From Chlamydoabsidia padenii (taxonomy: Eukaryota; Mucoromycota; Mucoromycetes; Mucorales; Cunninghamellaceae), in the NCBI GenBank assembly GCA_025330725.1, contig JAIWND010000009.1, forward strand, positions 806,001-870,000: DNA of 64,000 nucleotides. The letters run 5' to 3'. The position numbers and the translations under genes were made by a program. Below are positions 1 to 10,791 of the stretch, piece by piece; positions within the stretch are counted from its first letter, which is position 1, and each line of letters begins with the position of its first letter. The notes beneath the pieces were generated by a model. That model had not been told where the DNA came from. It did not search any database and saw only the letters and a list, made by a program, of their open reading frames with translations.

Positions 1-59
1 TCTGAATAGTCTCTTCTTTATACCCAAAGCAACTTGGTCGAAACCATCCTCTTACTGTC

Positions 60-1369
60 ATGTCCTTATTCGAAAAACATCAAAACTTCTCGGGATACTG
101 GGGTCCCGCAACAAGCTCGGTGGATTGGTAAGGATATGTTCTCAACACTAGTGATTCTCACCCCCCCCCCACCAAATAAAAAGCAACTGAATTTATCATG
201 TTTAGGTGTGAAGAAAACTATAAACACTCGTTTTACATTGCTGAATTCTGGAACACCATCTCAGTAAGTAAATGTAAACATTGAAAGGAATAAATCAGAC
301 TGACCCACTTATTTATAGAGTTTTGCCATGGTGGGACTCGGCCTATTTGGAATATTGGTACATCATCGAACTTTAGGCTGGAGGCTTTCCAATGGATACT
401 TTATGATGGTGGTAGTGGGGATTGGAAGGTAGGTATGATGGTAACACATATAAACATAAATAACTTGTTGACTAACACTATTCAATCCTTGTAGTGTTTT
501 ATTCCATGGGACGCTTCAATATGAACATCAAATGTGGGACGAGGTAAGATAAAAGGTGTGATGATTTGATCATTTAGGGGGTTTATTGACAATGATGATA
601 GATACCAATGGTATGGACGGCTTGCTACTTTTTATGGCTACTCTTACAAGAAGATGGATACAACCCTATTAGATATGGTATTGTTATTAGTTTATATTGT
701 GCACTGGCAACATTTGTTACTAGCCATTACAATGGGTCTACTCAATTCTATCTCTTCCAAACATCGTAAGTAAACACAGGTTACCATAAATGACAATATT
801 GATTGGAGTTGACCATGAATGCTCACCTTTATTTGTTTTACATACTTGTGATATATGCAATGTGGATGGGCTTTGTCATTATTATATAGGTTTGGTCTAG
901 TCATGTGTAGCTGTTTGTGGTTTGTATGGAAACTTTATAAGAACGTCCGAAACATCAAAGTCATTCAATCATTTCAAAAAGGTGGTCAATTCTTGTTACT
1001 TGCTATTGGTGTTTGGCTATTTGACTCTAATCTATGCTTTGTTTTTGATTATATGCCAAATCCACAACTTCATGCCTGGTAAGTAGTTTGGTGATGATAC
1101 AATAATGTGACATGAAACTAACGAAAGGGGATGGGATCACCGATGAACTAGGTGGCACATATTGGTAAGTCTTTTGTTATTATAAAGTATTAGCCTCGAT
1201 TAAATCATCTTATTATCCAAAACTACAGATCTGCATCAGTCTTCACTACCTCTTTATGGCGACGGGGTTTGCATTAATGCGAACCAAGAAACTCCGCATT
1301 GATTATTATGCATACTTGATTCCTTACGTGCGATTGGCAGAAACTCCTGGTGGCAAAAGATTAGAATAG
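60..1369 (+). CDS. Alkaline ceramidase (Ypc1/Ydc1/ACER family), spliced
   Basis: Predicted ER/Golgi multi-pass amidase that hydrolyses ceramide to sphingoid base and fatty acid. I start at the ATG at 60 (MSLFEKHQNFSGYWGPATSS), whose frame splices at 127/206 into WCEENYKHSFYIAEFWNTIS, the standard family N-terminus. Exons seen: 60-127, 206-263, one from 319, then four to five more to the TAG at 1367-1369. Family zinc/catalytic residues are visible: Ser and His in GIGSVLFHGTLQ, Asp in HQMWDE, and the C-terminal HAWWH pair. The HAWWH histidines are completed by a predicted 13-nt micro-exon (1152-1164). The segment usually following WWH (a TG.G.Y motif) is not found, so the exon structure there is uncertain. 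Family assignment is strong; the exact splice model of the last third is moderate. Confidence 0.88.
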
Positions 1370-2427
1370 TAATAGATAGATATATTATCACTTTATTGAT
1401 TAATTAATGAATAATAAAATCCTCGTTTATCTAATACATATGATACATTGAAAAAAAAAAACTGTCATGTCTTTAAACAATGACCTTCATGCAAATATTT
1501 GTGTAAGACCTTGTGATTGAAATCAAAATTACCATCAGTTCACGTGTGTAACTCCTCCCTCATGTATTCTTTAGCAGAATTAAATCATCTCTCGAACTAT
1601 GTAGGTGTCATCAGGTGTAGAATAGCAAAGCTTAAAACAAATCAGTCGGGCTTTTAATATATGTTCTTTGGCGGTAAACTCCCCTCCTTATCATAAAAAG
1701 ACGATAATCGAAAACAAGAGAGAGAAAGATGTTTATATATGCATGACCTAATGTCATGCTTTAACGATCGAGGGAAGTGGAGGGGGGGGGGACCTTACAA
1801 GTCAATGAGTTGCATTGTGTGTGTAGACAAAACAAATAGAGTTGAATTCACTCTGAAAAGGCAATTTGATTGGCTGTATGCGGGGTTTGAAATGCAGGAA
1901 AGAGTCGGCAAAGGTAGTTTAATGAAAAAAAAAAAAAAATCACTCGATCGATGTTAGAATGTGTGTACACTAAATGTCAACTGAGCATGACTCCTTACTC
2001 ATTTTGTGCTGTTGTTTTTGTTCATGTCGTTGCTTTTATTTTTCTTGTTCTTGGGTAGAAAGGTACTTGATTGTCTCCCTTCTCTATGCCTCCTCTATTC
2101 TAATCGAACTTGCATTTACGATACCCTTGTTTTTCTTCGAAACTCCCAAATGTGGATTAGTATTAGAAGATGATAGAAACGAAATGACTCGGAGCAGTGG
2201 TCCGGACCATTATTTGAAAAAAAAAAAAAAAAAAGCTTATTTACTATCACCATTTTCATCATTATGATATGCGGTACCTTTTTTTGGGGGATCGTGTGGT
2301 TGTTTTTCTCAAAACCCCTTTCATATTTCCTCTTTTTCAAATCCCGACAACGTCTATATCTTTCCCATTTTTTTTTTCTTGGGGGATTTCTTTGTTTCTC
2401 TTTCTACTTTATCTCTCTCTCTCTCTC

Positions 2428-2464
<37 letters not shown>

Positions 2465-2483
2465 CACCCCCCAACCATCTTGA
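1370..2483. other. Intergenic region with CT and poly-T tracts
   Basis: No convincing coding sequence. It holds the ceramidase 3' end (AATAAA-like signals near 1410), several homopurine/homopolymer runs, and from about 2410 to 2460 a CT microsatellite followed by a long T run directly before the next start codon. Open frames here are created by the simple repeats and lack recognisable protein features. Confidence 0.6.
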
Positions 2484-3356
2484 ATGACATCTCTCCACAT
2501 GCAACAACAAACAACCGAAACCATGGAAACATTTCTGGGACACATTAAAACACCTCAAGATGCCCTCATTATATTCGAAGCATGCCGACGTGGACAATTG
2601 GTGCGGGTGAAACGACGACTCTCAACAAAGGAACGCATGAGTATACGATCGGGATCCGTTTTTGCGTTTGATGAAAACGAAGCAGGTATGCGCCGTTGGA
2701 CGGATGGAAGAACTTGGTCTCCCAGTCGTGTATCAGGGGGCAGTTTTTTAACGTACCGGGAATTGGATACAAAAAGGCGGCCCAGGCGATCTTCTTCTAC
2801 TCGTCACCTCTCTTGCTCTTACAAACCCAGTGGTCTCATCAAACAAAGCTTCTCTATCTGTACGGCCTCGAACCAGAAAATGCATCTCATCTCATACTAT
2901 GCCAAGTCTGATGTAATCCATGGTCGTCTCTCTTCACCTTCTATGGATCCCCTCCTTGGCAAGATTGTTATTCCAAAAGGTTTATATCCTGAATTGAATC
3001 CTTTGGATACAAGTGGCGGTCACTCTGCTACTTTACACTTGATGATGATGAAAAAGGCCTCGATGGATAAACAACAGGATATCGTTGACACTGGGAACAA
3101 GGGTAGTCATTATTATTACAACAACTGTATCAACAAATTGGATTCAGCACTGCCACCATCACTGTCATCATCACCGCTGTCATCATGCTCTGACGACGAC
3201 TTTTCTTCCACAGCATCATCACCAAACAAGAAATTCGCATTACCATCTCCTCCAACTTGCGCATTAGCACCATTTGTCCCAATATGGAAACCTTATTCTT
3301 TGCAATCGGAGGACACAAGGCAATTGGAAGCTCTCAAGACTCAATTACGGATTTGA
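2484..3356 (+). CDS. Gti1/Pac2 (WOPR-domain) transcription factor
   Basis: Single-exon 290-residue protein, MTSLHMQQQTTETMETFLGH at the start. The WOPR DNA-binding domain appears in two blocks. Block one (residues about 18-95) carries TPQDALIIFEACRRGQL, RRLSTKERMSIRSGSVF and RRWTDGRTWSPSRVSG followed by YREL. Block two (about 110-165) carries GLIKQSFSI and MHLISYYAKSDV. Known members (Wor1, Ryp1, Sge1, Pac2, Gti1) are fungal master regulators of morphology, nutrition response or virulence programmes and bind DNA directly; the target programme here cannot be told. The C-terminal half is Ser/Pro-rich and low complexity with a His/Asp-rich stretch, shorter than in many homologues. A Met is available at residues 1, 6 and 14; the first is used. 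The leader contains a long CT/poly-T tract. Confidence 0.92.
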   Translation: MTSLHMQQQTTETMETFLGHIKTPQDALIIFEACRRGQLVRVKRRLSTKERMSIRSGSVFAFDENEAGMRRWTDGRTWSPSRVSGGSFLTYRELDTKRRPRRSSSTRHLSCSYKPSGLIKQSFSICTASNQKMHLISYYAKSDVIHGRLSSPSMDPLLGKIVIPKGLYPELNPLDTSGGHSATLHLMMMKKASMDKQQDIVDTGNKGSHYYYNNCINKLDSALPPSLSSSPLSSCSDDDFSSTASSPNKKFALPSPPTCALAPFVPIWKPYSLQSEDTRQLEALKTQLRI

Positions 3357-4728
3357 TTCTATACGGGTGGATTCTCTCCCCTTTCCCCTTTCCCTTGCCC
3401 TTATTCCATCACCCCTTATATATCATTTATTTTGTTGTATATAGATAATGTTATTTTACTTTTATGCTTCTTTTACTTTTGATTAGGCGATTCTTCTAAC
3501 CTTAATATTTTCTTTCTTCTTTCTTCTTCTTCTTCTTCTTTGCCTTCTTTTACCTTACTCTCCCAAACCTAATTCCATACTTTACTTTTTTTTTTTTTTG
3601 GACTATTAGATCCACACACACACTTTCTCTCTCTTTCCTCTCATTTAAATCAAACATTCCTATCATTTAAAACCCATTATTACTACATTTATGATCGGCT
3701 TCCTCCCCTTCATTTTATTACACACACACACGCACACACACACACACATACATACATACACACTGTTATACATATGGCTATAGTATAGTTTATTAAATTG
3801 ATCCAATAAACAATAAAAAATATATTTGTCTCATTCACTTTGTCTCTCTGTTTCTCCTAATCATGGACACGAACATGGCGAAAACCCCATATCGAATGGA
3901 ATTACTCTTTCCTCGATCCTATGGGGGTTCGTACACCAACATGCTTTATTCGGGATTTGAAATACAGACTCGGATTTACTAGATCACTTTTGGTACCTGA
4001 ACTGTCAAAAGGCGGGCGTTGAAAAAGGGAGAACCTTAAAAAAAGGAGATCGATTTCGTTTTCCTCCATCCGATCGATGGTTCGATAGTACCATCAGGAT
4101 TCAATATACTTGTTGTAAATAGATGGGTTGGGATGATATGCTAATCACTCATCTCCCTCTTTCTCTATAATGAAAAAAAAAAAAAAAAGAAAGGGGGAGG
4201 AAAGAGGGGAATCTACACACATGTGCCTCAATAACCGTAAATGATATCAGCTTGCACCCGAATACAGAAATGAAAAATTGATCGTCAAAGAGTGTAAAAG
4301 GAATATTAAAATTCATCACTTCTCTCAAGGAGAATGTTTCATGAAAACCCCTCTTTCAATGCATATTCACGATCATTTACTCTTTATGAGCAGTATCAAA
4401 GGAAAGAAGAAGAAAAAAAAGGATTCTTGTTCAATAATGGTCATTATGGGATCTGATTTTTCTATCTTTTTTTTTTTTTCGTTTCTTAAAAAAGGCCCCC
4501 TCAAAAAACCTTCAAACCCCGATGTTCTGATTTGGAACATTCATGCAGGCCCATTATTGCCCTACCTTTTACTTGATGATCCATACAGGTACGGTCCTAA
4601 TGAGCTATATTTGAGATAAAAATAAAGAGAGAGAGCGAGAGAGAGAGATCGACGGCGTTTCGATATAACCTTGTCCCAATCTTTTGCATAATACCACCGA
4701 TTCATGCCGCTGATCACTTTCCCGTTCA

Positions 4729-4764
<36 letters not shown>

Positions 4765-4788
4765 CACAACAAAGGTAACATATACAGT

Positions 4789-4823
<35 letters not shown>

Positions 4824-4843
4824 GTGATACTATTCTAACTGTA
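3357..4843. other. Convergent intergenic region, simple repeats
   Basis: About 1.5 kb between two convergent genes. Contents: TTC repeats near 3500-3545, a CA microsatellite at about 3720-3765, A/T homopolymers (4171, 4461, 4731-4762), a GA tract near 4625-4650 and an ATT trinucleotide repeat at 4790-4820 next to the pseudokinase stop codon. A CGGGATTTGA word (3951-3960) matches the recurring promoter motif but no gene start lies just downstream. No gene supported. Confidence 0.6.
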
Positions 4844-7270
4844 CTATTCTACATCATCATCCAAACTATTCAATGTAATCCAATCATCCAATACTACCTG
4901 GACACTGGCCCGCCGAGAAGGATCCACCTTGAGCAAGTTTTCCAAACACACCCGAAAAGAAGGATGTATACATGCCACCCGTTCGTAAGCCTTGTTTAAA
5001 TGACACGTCAATGCCTGATGGTTCCCACAGAGTTGAACAAGCTGATCAAAGCCATCAAACAATGGATTTTTTGTCGCCAGTTCGTAAATGACACACCCCA
5101 AAGACCAGCTATCCAGAGCCGGGCGGGGGCTGAATTCGTGGCAGTAATAGTCGGGACCTGACAGCTTGACGAGTTCAGGCGCACTGTACATATCCAAACA
5201 CAGCCCATAGCCTTCTGGTTGTCCAATCACATGAGACTGGTCGAATCCACCCACATACCAATCCGTGATTGTGCTGGCTTGTTGGTAATAGAATGATCGC
5301 AGAGAGATTCCTAGGTGACATTGTTCAGACGCATGCATGTCCCGTATACAAGTGAGAATGGACAGGACAGAGAGAGCCATAAAGTCAAAGTGACAGATAT
5401 CTACTATGGCAGGTTGCTGATGGTGCACCAAGTAATGTAAGGACTGATGTGGGTTACATAAGCTGGTGATCCAATAGTACTGATGCCGGGTGTGTCGAGT
5501 GGGTGATTCCAGAGCCAATGCCTCGTGATGCTGGATAATCCGTTTTGATGATGATCCGAGACATACCGATACATTGACATTGCGTAAAAAAAAGTTGCGT
5601 TGATCTTTGGTAAAGTAGTGTAAAGTGCATATAGGTCCGTCGTTTGTTGCGTGCTGAATCGTTCGTGTGGTATAGCCAGGAACACGGTGATTTTCATCCA
5701 TGGTAAAAGAGTTGTCTAGCACGAGGTAGTTTCCGCTCAATATAAGCGTGTTGTTTGTATCGTAAAATGTTGGTTCCAGTAGATCACTTACCCCTGGAGG
5801 ATAACGCACCTGTTTCACCTTTTGGTACTTGTCTACAACGGCCGGAGGTGTGCTTGATATGTTTGAGAAGAGAGAAAAGATGGATGTTGGCGATTGTTGT
5901 GAACGTAGGGAATTCATGCGTTGTATAAAGGTGTCCAGTCCCCGTCGAAGAGTCGTGTTCCGATTGTCAGTTAGAATAGTGTTTATCTTTTTTAGTGTTA
6001 AGATTGGTGTTGGTATGGGATGAGATACTGGTTCGTCCGAATGGTTGCTGGTTTCTGTATTTTGTGATAATGATGATTGCTCCTTGTCTGCTGCGTTCCA
6101 AAAGTGATCAGGATCGTCTTCATTTGGGGTTGTGTATCGTTGTCCTTGTTGTCTTTTTCGTCGAATGGTCCAAAATATTAACAGTAGAATGCATATGAAA
6201 CCAGCCACAGAGCAGCCGATGATAATGCCAATGGTCGATGTCGATGGAGTGCGTGATTCCGATGCTGATGCAGTTGATGATGATATGGTATTAGATGACT
6301 GTGGTTGTTGTTGTTGATGCAAAGTTGTCGGTGTTGTTGATACCAGGAATGGAATTTCTTCGAATGTACAATTGCCACCATACTTGTTGGATACCGAGAA
6401 CACACGATGATCAGGAAGCCCAACTATATTTCCATCCTGAAGATCATCCCCAAGTCGATAGGTGGTGACATTATGCGTGGCGGTTCCTCTAGTATTTATA
6501 CCTGATTTCGGCTAAAATGATATGAAGAGTGTGAGATACATCAAATAAGCAAATATATATATATAGATAATTACCAATTTTATATGCATGACGGTAGTTT
6601 TATAGTCATAAATCAAGAGTTCAGTGGCATTAGAATCCAGTACTTGTACATATCCTCTTGCTGGGATGTCAATATCGATATCATAAACAGTATCGGGTGA
6701 TGTTAGATCATCGAGATCACGATACAAGGAGATACTTTTAGAGTGTGGGTAGCCGAGCAATAAAAGTTGGTTGTAGGCACTGTTGGTAGCTAAAAGTGGT
6801 GCAGCCGATGATTCGTCTGGTAAAGGTACTTGTTGGAAGGATAATTTGAATCGACCACATATTCGAATAAGACCATCATTAGAAGATACCACAATGCACG
6901 GTTGTTGATCAGAAATGTCAGTTGATGACAGATACATTGGTACCATTGATAAGATAGTTGTCGAGTTTAGATGATTTCTTCCCAAATCAGTTGCAAATGC
7001 TGACGATCCGAGTTCTACCTGTGGGCTTTGTTGTGGAGTGATAGAGGTAAGGTATGACCGGAAAAAGATGTTACCAGATAGATCAACAGCACCGATAAAT
7101 AGTTGATTTCCGTATCCAAAACAGCTAAAGAAGGAGTCCATGGTGTTGAGAGCCCCGCCACCTAATGACGCTGTTGTCGTGCCCTTTTGAATGTCATGGG
7201 AGGTGATACTGTAGGGAGCTACCGCGTATATATTGTTATTATCATATCCTAAGCATATCCTTGAAGCCAT
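4844..7270 (-). CDS. Membrane-spanning protein with propeller-like ectodomain and cytoplasmic pseudokinase
   Basis: Two confirmed exons, 7270-6575 and 6511-4844, give 787 residues. Residues 1-320 are rich in short beta-type repeats (YDNNNIYAVAPYS, LYRDLDDLTSPDT) like a beta-propeller. A Ser/Thr/Gln linker leads to one membrane helix (GIIIGCSVAGFICILLLIFW, about 326-349) followed by RRKRQQ, giving N-out topology. Residues about 470-780 form a kinase fold: YSAPEL and DSWSLGCVIYELATKNPLF match the APE and DxWxxG regions. The catalytic loop reads HLGISLRSFYYQ, not HRDLKPEN, and GGFDQS replaces DFG; no glycine loop or VAIK lysine is visible. I infer a catalytically dead kinase acting as a receptor or scaffold. 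No signal peptide follows the Met at 7270; further 5' exons are likely. Ligand and partners unknown. Confidence 0.72.
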
Positions 7271-7773
7271 AGTCCATAAGAATCCTATTTAGAAAGAGAA
7301 GAAAAAGAGAAAAAGATCAGGATTCATTTGCCACCTTTCAAATCCAATAATGTATGCACTTACTGTTACGCAAGAGGCTGAGTGACCCATTTCCATAATC
7401 ATCACCAAATTAATACATGATCGCAATCCATTTCAGTCAACAGAGCCACAATTCAATGTATTATCTTGATCCACCCAAATTGTCGTTTCCTTAATCCATA
7501 CCAAGACCACCAACTATATTCAAATAAGATTTATCTGTCAGTAAGTATGTCACTATGTATACGCCCATGTTTATGTTTACAAGGATATTGTCGATGTTTT
7601 GATGCTTCTGCTTACCTTGTGTTACGACGCCACTTGACTTTATTTGGCGGAGAGATTGGCGAGCGATGGCTGTGTTTCTAATGTGCCTTTTTTAAAAATC
7701 CAGCTTCCCGTCCTTCCTGAATTACTTATAGTGTATCACCATCGTCAGGTCAAGAGATCCAATAGTTGTATCT
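7271..7773 (-). other. Probable 5' leader / missing first exons of the pseudokinase gene
   Basis: On the minus strand two good introns can be read: a donor AACA/GTAAGTG near 7363 with acceptor AAATAG near 7286, and a donor AAG/GTAAGC near 7615 with acceptor GAATATAG near 7525. They indicate a spliced transcript entering the pseudokinase gene. Joining across the first intron keeps the frame open for a short distance upstream (SLSLLRNRFLWTMASR), but I could not find an upstream ATG with a signal peptide, so the N-terminus stays unresolved. Confidence 0.4.
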
Positions 7774-8484
7774 TTATTCCAGTTGTATATGTTTCAAGTT
7801 GGGACAAGATTGCAATAGACGATTGACATGATGTGAAGACCAAGGTCGTTGAAGGTGTACCAAGGTCAGAGAGTCAAGTGCATTCAAACCATGAGTATTG
7901 TCATTAGAGTAATAGCCTTTTTCGAGTTGAGCCAAGAATATATCAGGTTGTATGCATAGTAGACAGTGTTCAATGGAGAGTTGAGTGAGTGAGGGACAAT
8001 GACAAATAAAACGAGCAAGTGAAAGAGCATCGATCGAAAAAAATGGATCCTTTCCCCCAGAAATAACACATCGCCGGAGTTTAGAATGTTGATTTAATGT
8101 TAATGCATGATCACTCAAGGTGTTGAACGATACCACCTCGAGTTCCTCCAACATGTGACATTGATCAAGAATCAAACGCACAGTAGAATCACGTACACCT
8201 GATATTGTTAGTGACTTTAAGTAAGCCAGATGAGGATTCATCAAGTATTGAAAGTTGGTCAGACTCCAGGTGTTCACAATGGTAGATTCCAATGGGGGGT
8301 TTATAGTATCAGATCCATGATGATGATCAAGAAGGCAAACCTTTCTCCAATGATAGGGTTTATCAATAAGAGATCGCCAGTGACTACAGACTTGACGTAA
8401 AATTGCTAATTGCCATACATCACCAAATAGAAGGATCCTATCTAATAGTTCAGTTGGTAAAGATAGAATGGTTGTGCATGTCAT
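7774..8484 (-). CDS. F-box protein with leucine-rich-repeat-like C-terminus
   Basis: Intronless 236-residue frame beginning MTCTTILSLPTELLDRILLF and ending NLKHIQLE before TAA. Residues about 5-45 form an F-box (LPTELLDRILLFGDV, QLAILRQVCSHWRSLI), the Skp1-binding module of SCF ubiquitin ligases. Residues 75-236 show irregular LRR strands (LAYLKSLTISGV, MLEELEVVSFNTL, SLTQLSIEHC, NLKHIQL) that would supply the substrate-binding surface. By family logic it is a substrate adaptor for ubiquitylation; the substrate cannot be predicted. The start is preceded by an AT-rich TA repeat (8490-8522). The protein is short for the FBXL class, with only five or six repeats. Confidence 0.78.
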   Translation of the reverse strand: MTCTTILSLPTELLDRILLFGDVWQLAILRQVCSHWRSLIDKPYHWRKVCLLDHHHGSDTINPPLESTIVNTWSLTNFQYLMNPHLAYLKSLTISGVRDSTVRLILDQCHMLEELEVVSFNTLSDHALTLNQHSKLRRCVISGGKDPFFSIDALSLARFICHCPSLTQLSIEHCLLCIQPDIFLAQLEKGYYSNDNTHGLNALDSLTLVHLQRPWSSHHVNRLLQSCPNLKHIQLE

Positions 8485-8686
8485 TATAGAATATATATTT
8501 ATATTTATATATATATATATATAAGACTGAAAGTAAAAAGAGTAAAAAGATAGGTTTTTATTTCAATCAAGTATATATGTAAAGGAGGACTAGTTCTAAT
8601 TCAACCATGATATAATTTAATCCCCGGGACAAATCATCACATACTGAGAGTATATAACCCATGTTCCAGCAACCCATTCATCCCTG

Positions 8687-10216
8687 TTAACTCCAACACC
8701 CTGGACAGTTATGTAGGACTTCATGTATAAATATATCACAATCAGCACAGAATTCATGTTTGCACTTGGGACATGTAAATTGGCCAGCCAGATCGTTCTT
8801 GTCAAAAGGTGCCAGACAAGAGAAACAATGTGTAGAATGTCTATCAATTAAAAAAGGTTTCATGTGGTTAATCTAACCTGATCTTACTAAAAATTGTTTT
8901 CATTTTATACCCAGGTTGTCGAATTTCATCAAAGTTATCCACCGGGAAGAGATGATGGTATGATCTTGCCAAGTGAGGTGATGATACCAAAGTTAATCCA
9001 CATATATCACAGTCGCTTGGTAGTTCGCATACTTTGGATTTGCATCGAGGACATATATACCCACCTAATGTTAACTTGGATGGATGACTAAAGAAGAAGG
9101 AAGGTTAGTATAAATCAGTCATATTAACCGATAAGGGGGTACCTTACCAAACACACAATGTAGCATGATCTTCCATCAGTCGTTTTGGGAATCCCATAGT
9201 CACCAAATTTGCTGTGTTCTTATTGGATGATACTGCTGGTGGTGGAATCGCTTCAAACAGTAAATCCTTGTAATGAGCTTCGTTTAAAATGACACCATAA
9301 GATCCTATTATTATTATTTTTTTTTTTTAAAAAAAAGAGAGATAAAGTTAAACTATAGACATTTTTTTTTTTTTTTTTTTTTTTTGACACTATTTGATTA
9401 CCTTTTGTAGCACGACTGAGTGACCGACAGATCTGTACTTCGGCGGCCAATCCAACAATGTTCACCCGCACCATATCCCTTTGTAAAAGATCGATCGTTT
9501 CATGAATATCACCAGGATCACAGGTCGTTAAAGCACCAAACACCAACAAGATTTCCTTTGATCCATGACTAGGTACACCCACCATACTAGCCCGAGCCAA
9601 TTGTAATGCATTCTGTAGAGAAGGTTCACCACTTGTTTCCACATTCTTTTTCGATTGTAGAGCCCTTGTATGGTCGCTTGGATTCCCGCCTAGTTCCGTC
9701 AGTTTTTCCGCAATGCCATCCCGAGTAACAATGATACCAAGTTGTGATATGGGGTTTTGATCAAAGAATTCATTGATGAATTGTTGAGCATACATCAAGG
9801 TCAGTTCCACCCGACTTGGTCGCAAGTCTTTTTCGTTCATCGCTTCAGAGAGATCCAATATCAAAAAGACGTGTCGTATAATCCCACGTTGTATAACATC
9901 AGTGTCCTTGAGTAATCTATCCCAGATCCCACCCACCAAATAAATAAATAAAAAGTAAAGTAGTATCAGTAATAAAAAAAAAAGTCAACCATTTGGTATT
10001 TATCCATTATTACCTTCTTCGTTTTCGTTGTTGTTGTAACTGTGCAACGACACTGCTTAGACGCCCTTCAGCATCTTCCTGCAACACATCCCAACTTCGT
10101 TTGTACTCTTCTTCCCAAGAGTAGCCACCTTTTCCTGTATCGTCATCTTGATTGTTGTCTAGGGTATCGTCAATATCAATATATTCATCGTCTGCTTGTC
10201 GTCGGGACATGATCAA
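8687..10216 (-). CDS. SSL1: TFIIH core subunit Ssl1/p44 (GTF2H2)
   Basis: Five exons (10216-10014, 9916-9402, 9304-9148, 9087-8911, 8840-8687) join in frame to 401 residues. Order of parts: acidic N-terminus and [19 protein letters not shown]; a von Willebrand A-like domain starting [17 protein letters not shown] and [17 protein letters not shown] with [11 protein letters not shown]; then Cys-rich zinc motifs ([20 protein letters not shown]); and a C-terminal C4C4 RING-like domain ([29 protein letters not shown]). This is the complete family architecture. In yeast and human the protein sits in TFIIH, stimulates the XPD/Rad3 helicase and is needed for transcription initiation and nucleotide excision repair. 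Either Met 1 or Met 3 (MIMSRRQ) could start it. It is divergent from POB3, with a shared promoter region carrying two copies of the GCGGGATTTGAAT motif. Confidence 0.95.
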
Positions 10217-10332
10217 TTGGTCCGGAGTCTAGTTGGTATAGTTTTAAAAGTCGAGTCGACAAAAATATTCAATGAAGAATAGGGAAGAAAAAGACAACTC
10301 TGGTATGCCAGCCATAAAAATACAAAAAAACT

Positions 10333-10345
10333 GCGGGATTTGAAT
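10333..10345 (+). promoter_or_regulatory. GCGGGATTTRAA motif (SSL1 side)
   Basis: GCGGGATTTGAAT lies 117 bp upstream of the SSL1 ATG on the opposite strand. It is the same 13-mer, inverted, as the copy near POB3. The motif recurs before several genes in this window; function inferred only. Confidence 0.5.
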
Positions 10346-10680
10346 ATTTTGGTGGTTGAATGGCGATTCCCCAATGCGATACAAATGTCAATATGGATTC
10401 AACTAACCATATCTCTCCCTCGAGAGAGGTATTGAATGTGTCACTTTCTACAAACTGAATAACGTTGTATACTCATAAGTCAAACGGTCAAGGTATTATC
10501 TACAGGTCAGTGACTGATGATGTTACAAGAATACATGTATATGTTTATACTATCCAAGTAGACATTTATTTGGTATGGTACTTTTAAAGTTAATGATATG
10601 ACATTAAAGTATACTCTCAGTGATTCCTTTCTATTTCTTTTTGTTCAACAGTTACAGCCTAGGTTAAAGAAAGCCACTAA

Positions 10681-10694
10681 ATTCAAATCCCGCC
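10681..10694 (-). promoter_or_regulatory. GCGGGATTTRAA motif (POB3 side)
   Basis: ATTCAAATCCCGCC on the plus strand, about 98 bp before the POB3 ATG; reverse complement of the SSL1-side copy with one extra matching base. Confidence 0.5.
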
Positions 10695-10791
10695 ACAGTG
10701 TCATTTCTTTTTCAAACACGGCACGCGCCCAGTTTTAATTTTTCTCTTTCTCTTTTGCCTCTTTTATTTTTATTTTTATACTTCAACCATC

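Larger units (their letters stand above)
10217..10791. promoter_or_regulatory. Divergent promoter between SSL1 and POB3
   Basis: 575 bp separating two divergent nuclear genes. It contains GCGGGATTTGAAT at 10333-10345 and its inverted counterpart ATTCAAATCCCGCC at 10681-10694, each about 100-117 bp from the start codon it faces. The T-rich stretch just upstream of the POB3 ATG (10735-10790) is a typical fungal transcription-start context. Confidence 0.6.

Noticed and set aside
1739..2548. Several open frames on both strands between ceramidase and the WOPR gene
   Set aside because: They are generated by poly-A/T and CT repeats, carry runs of Lys or Phe and show no domain.
4278..4619. 113-codon plus-strand frame
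   Set aside because: Composed of homopolymer-coded Lys/Phe stretches in the convergent spacer; no motif.
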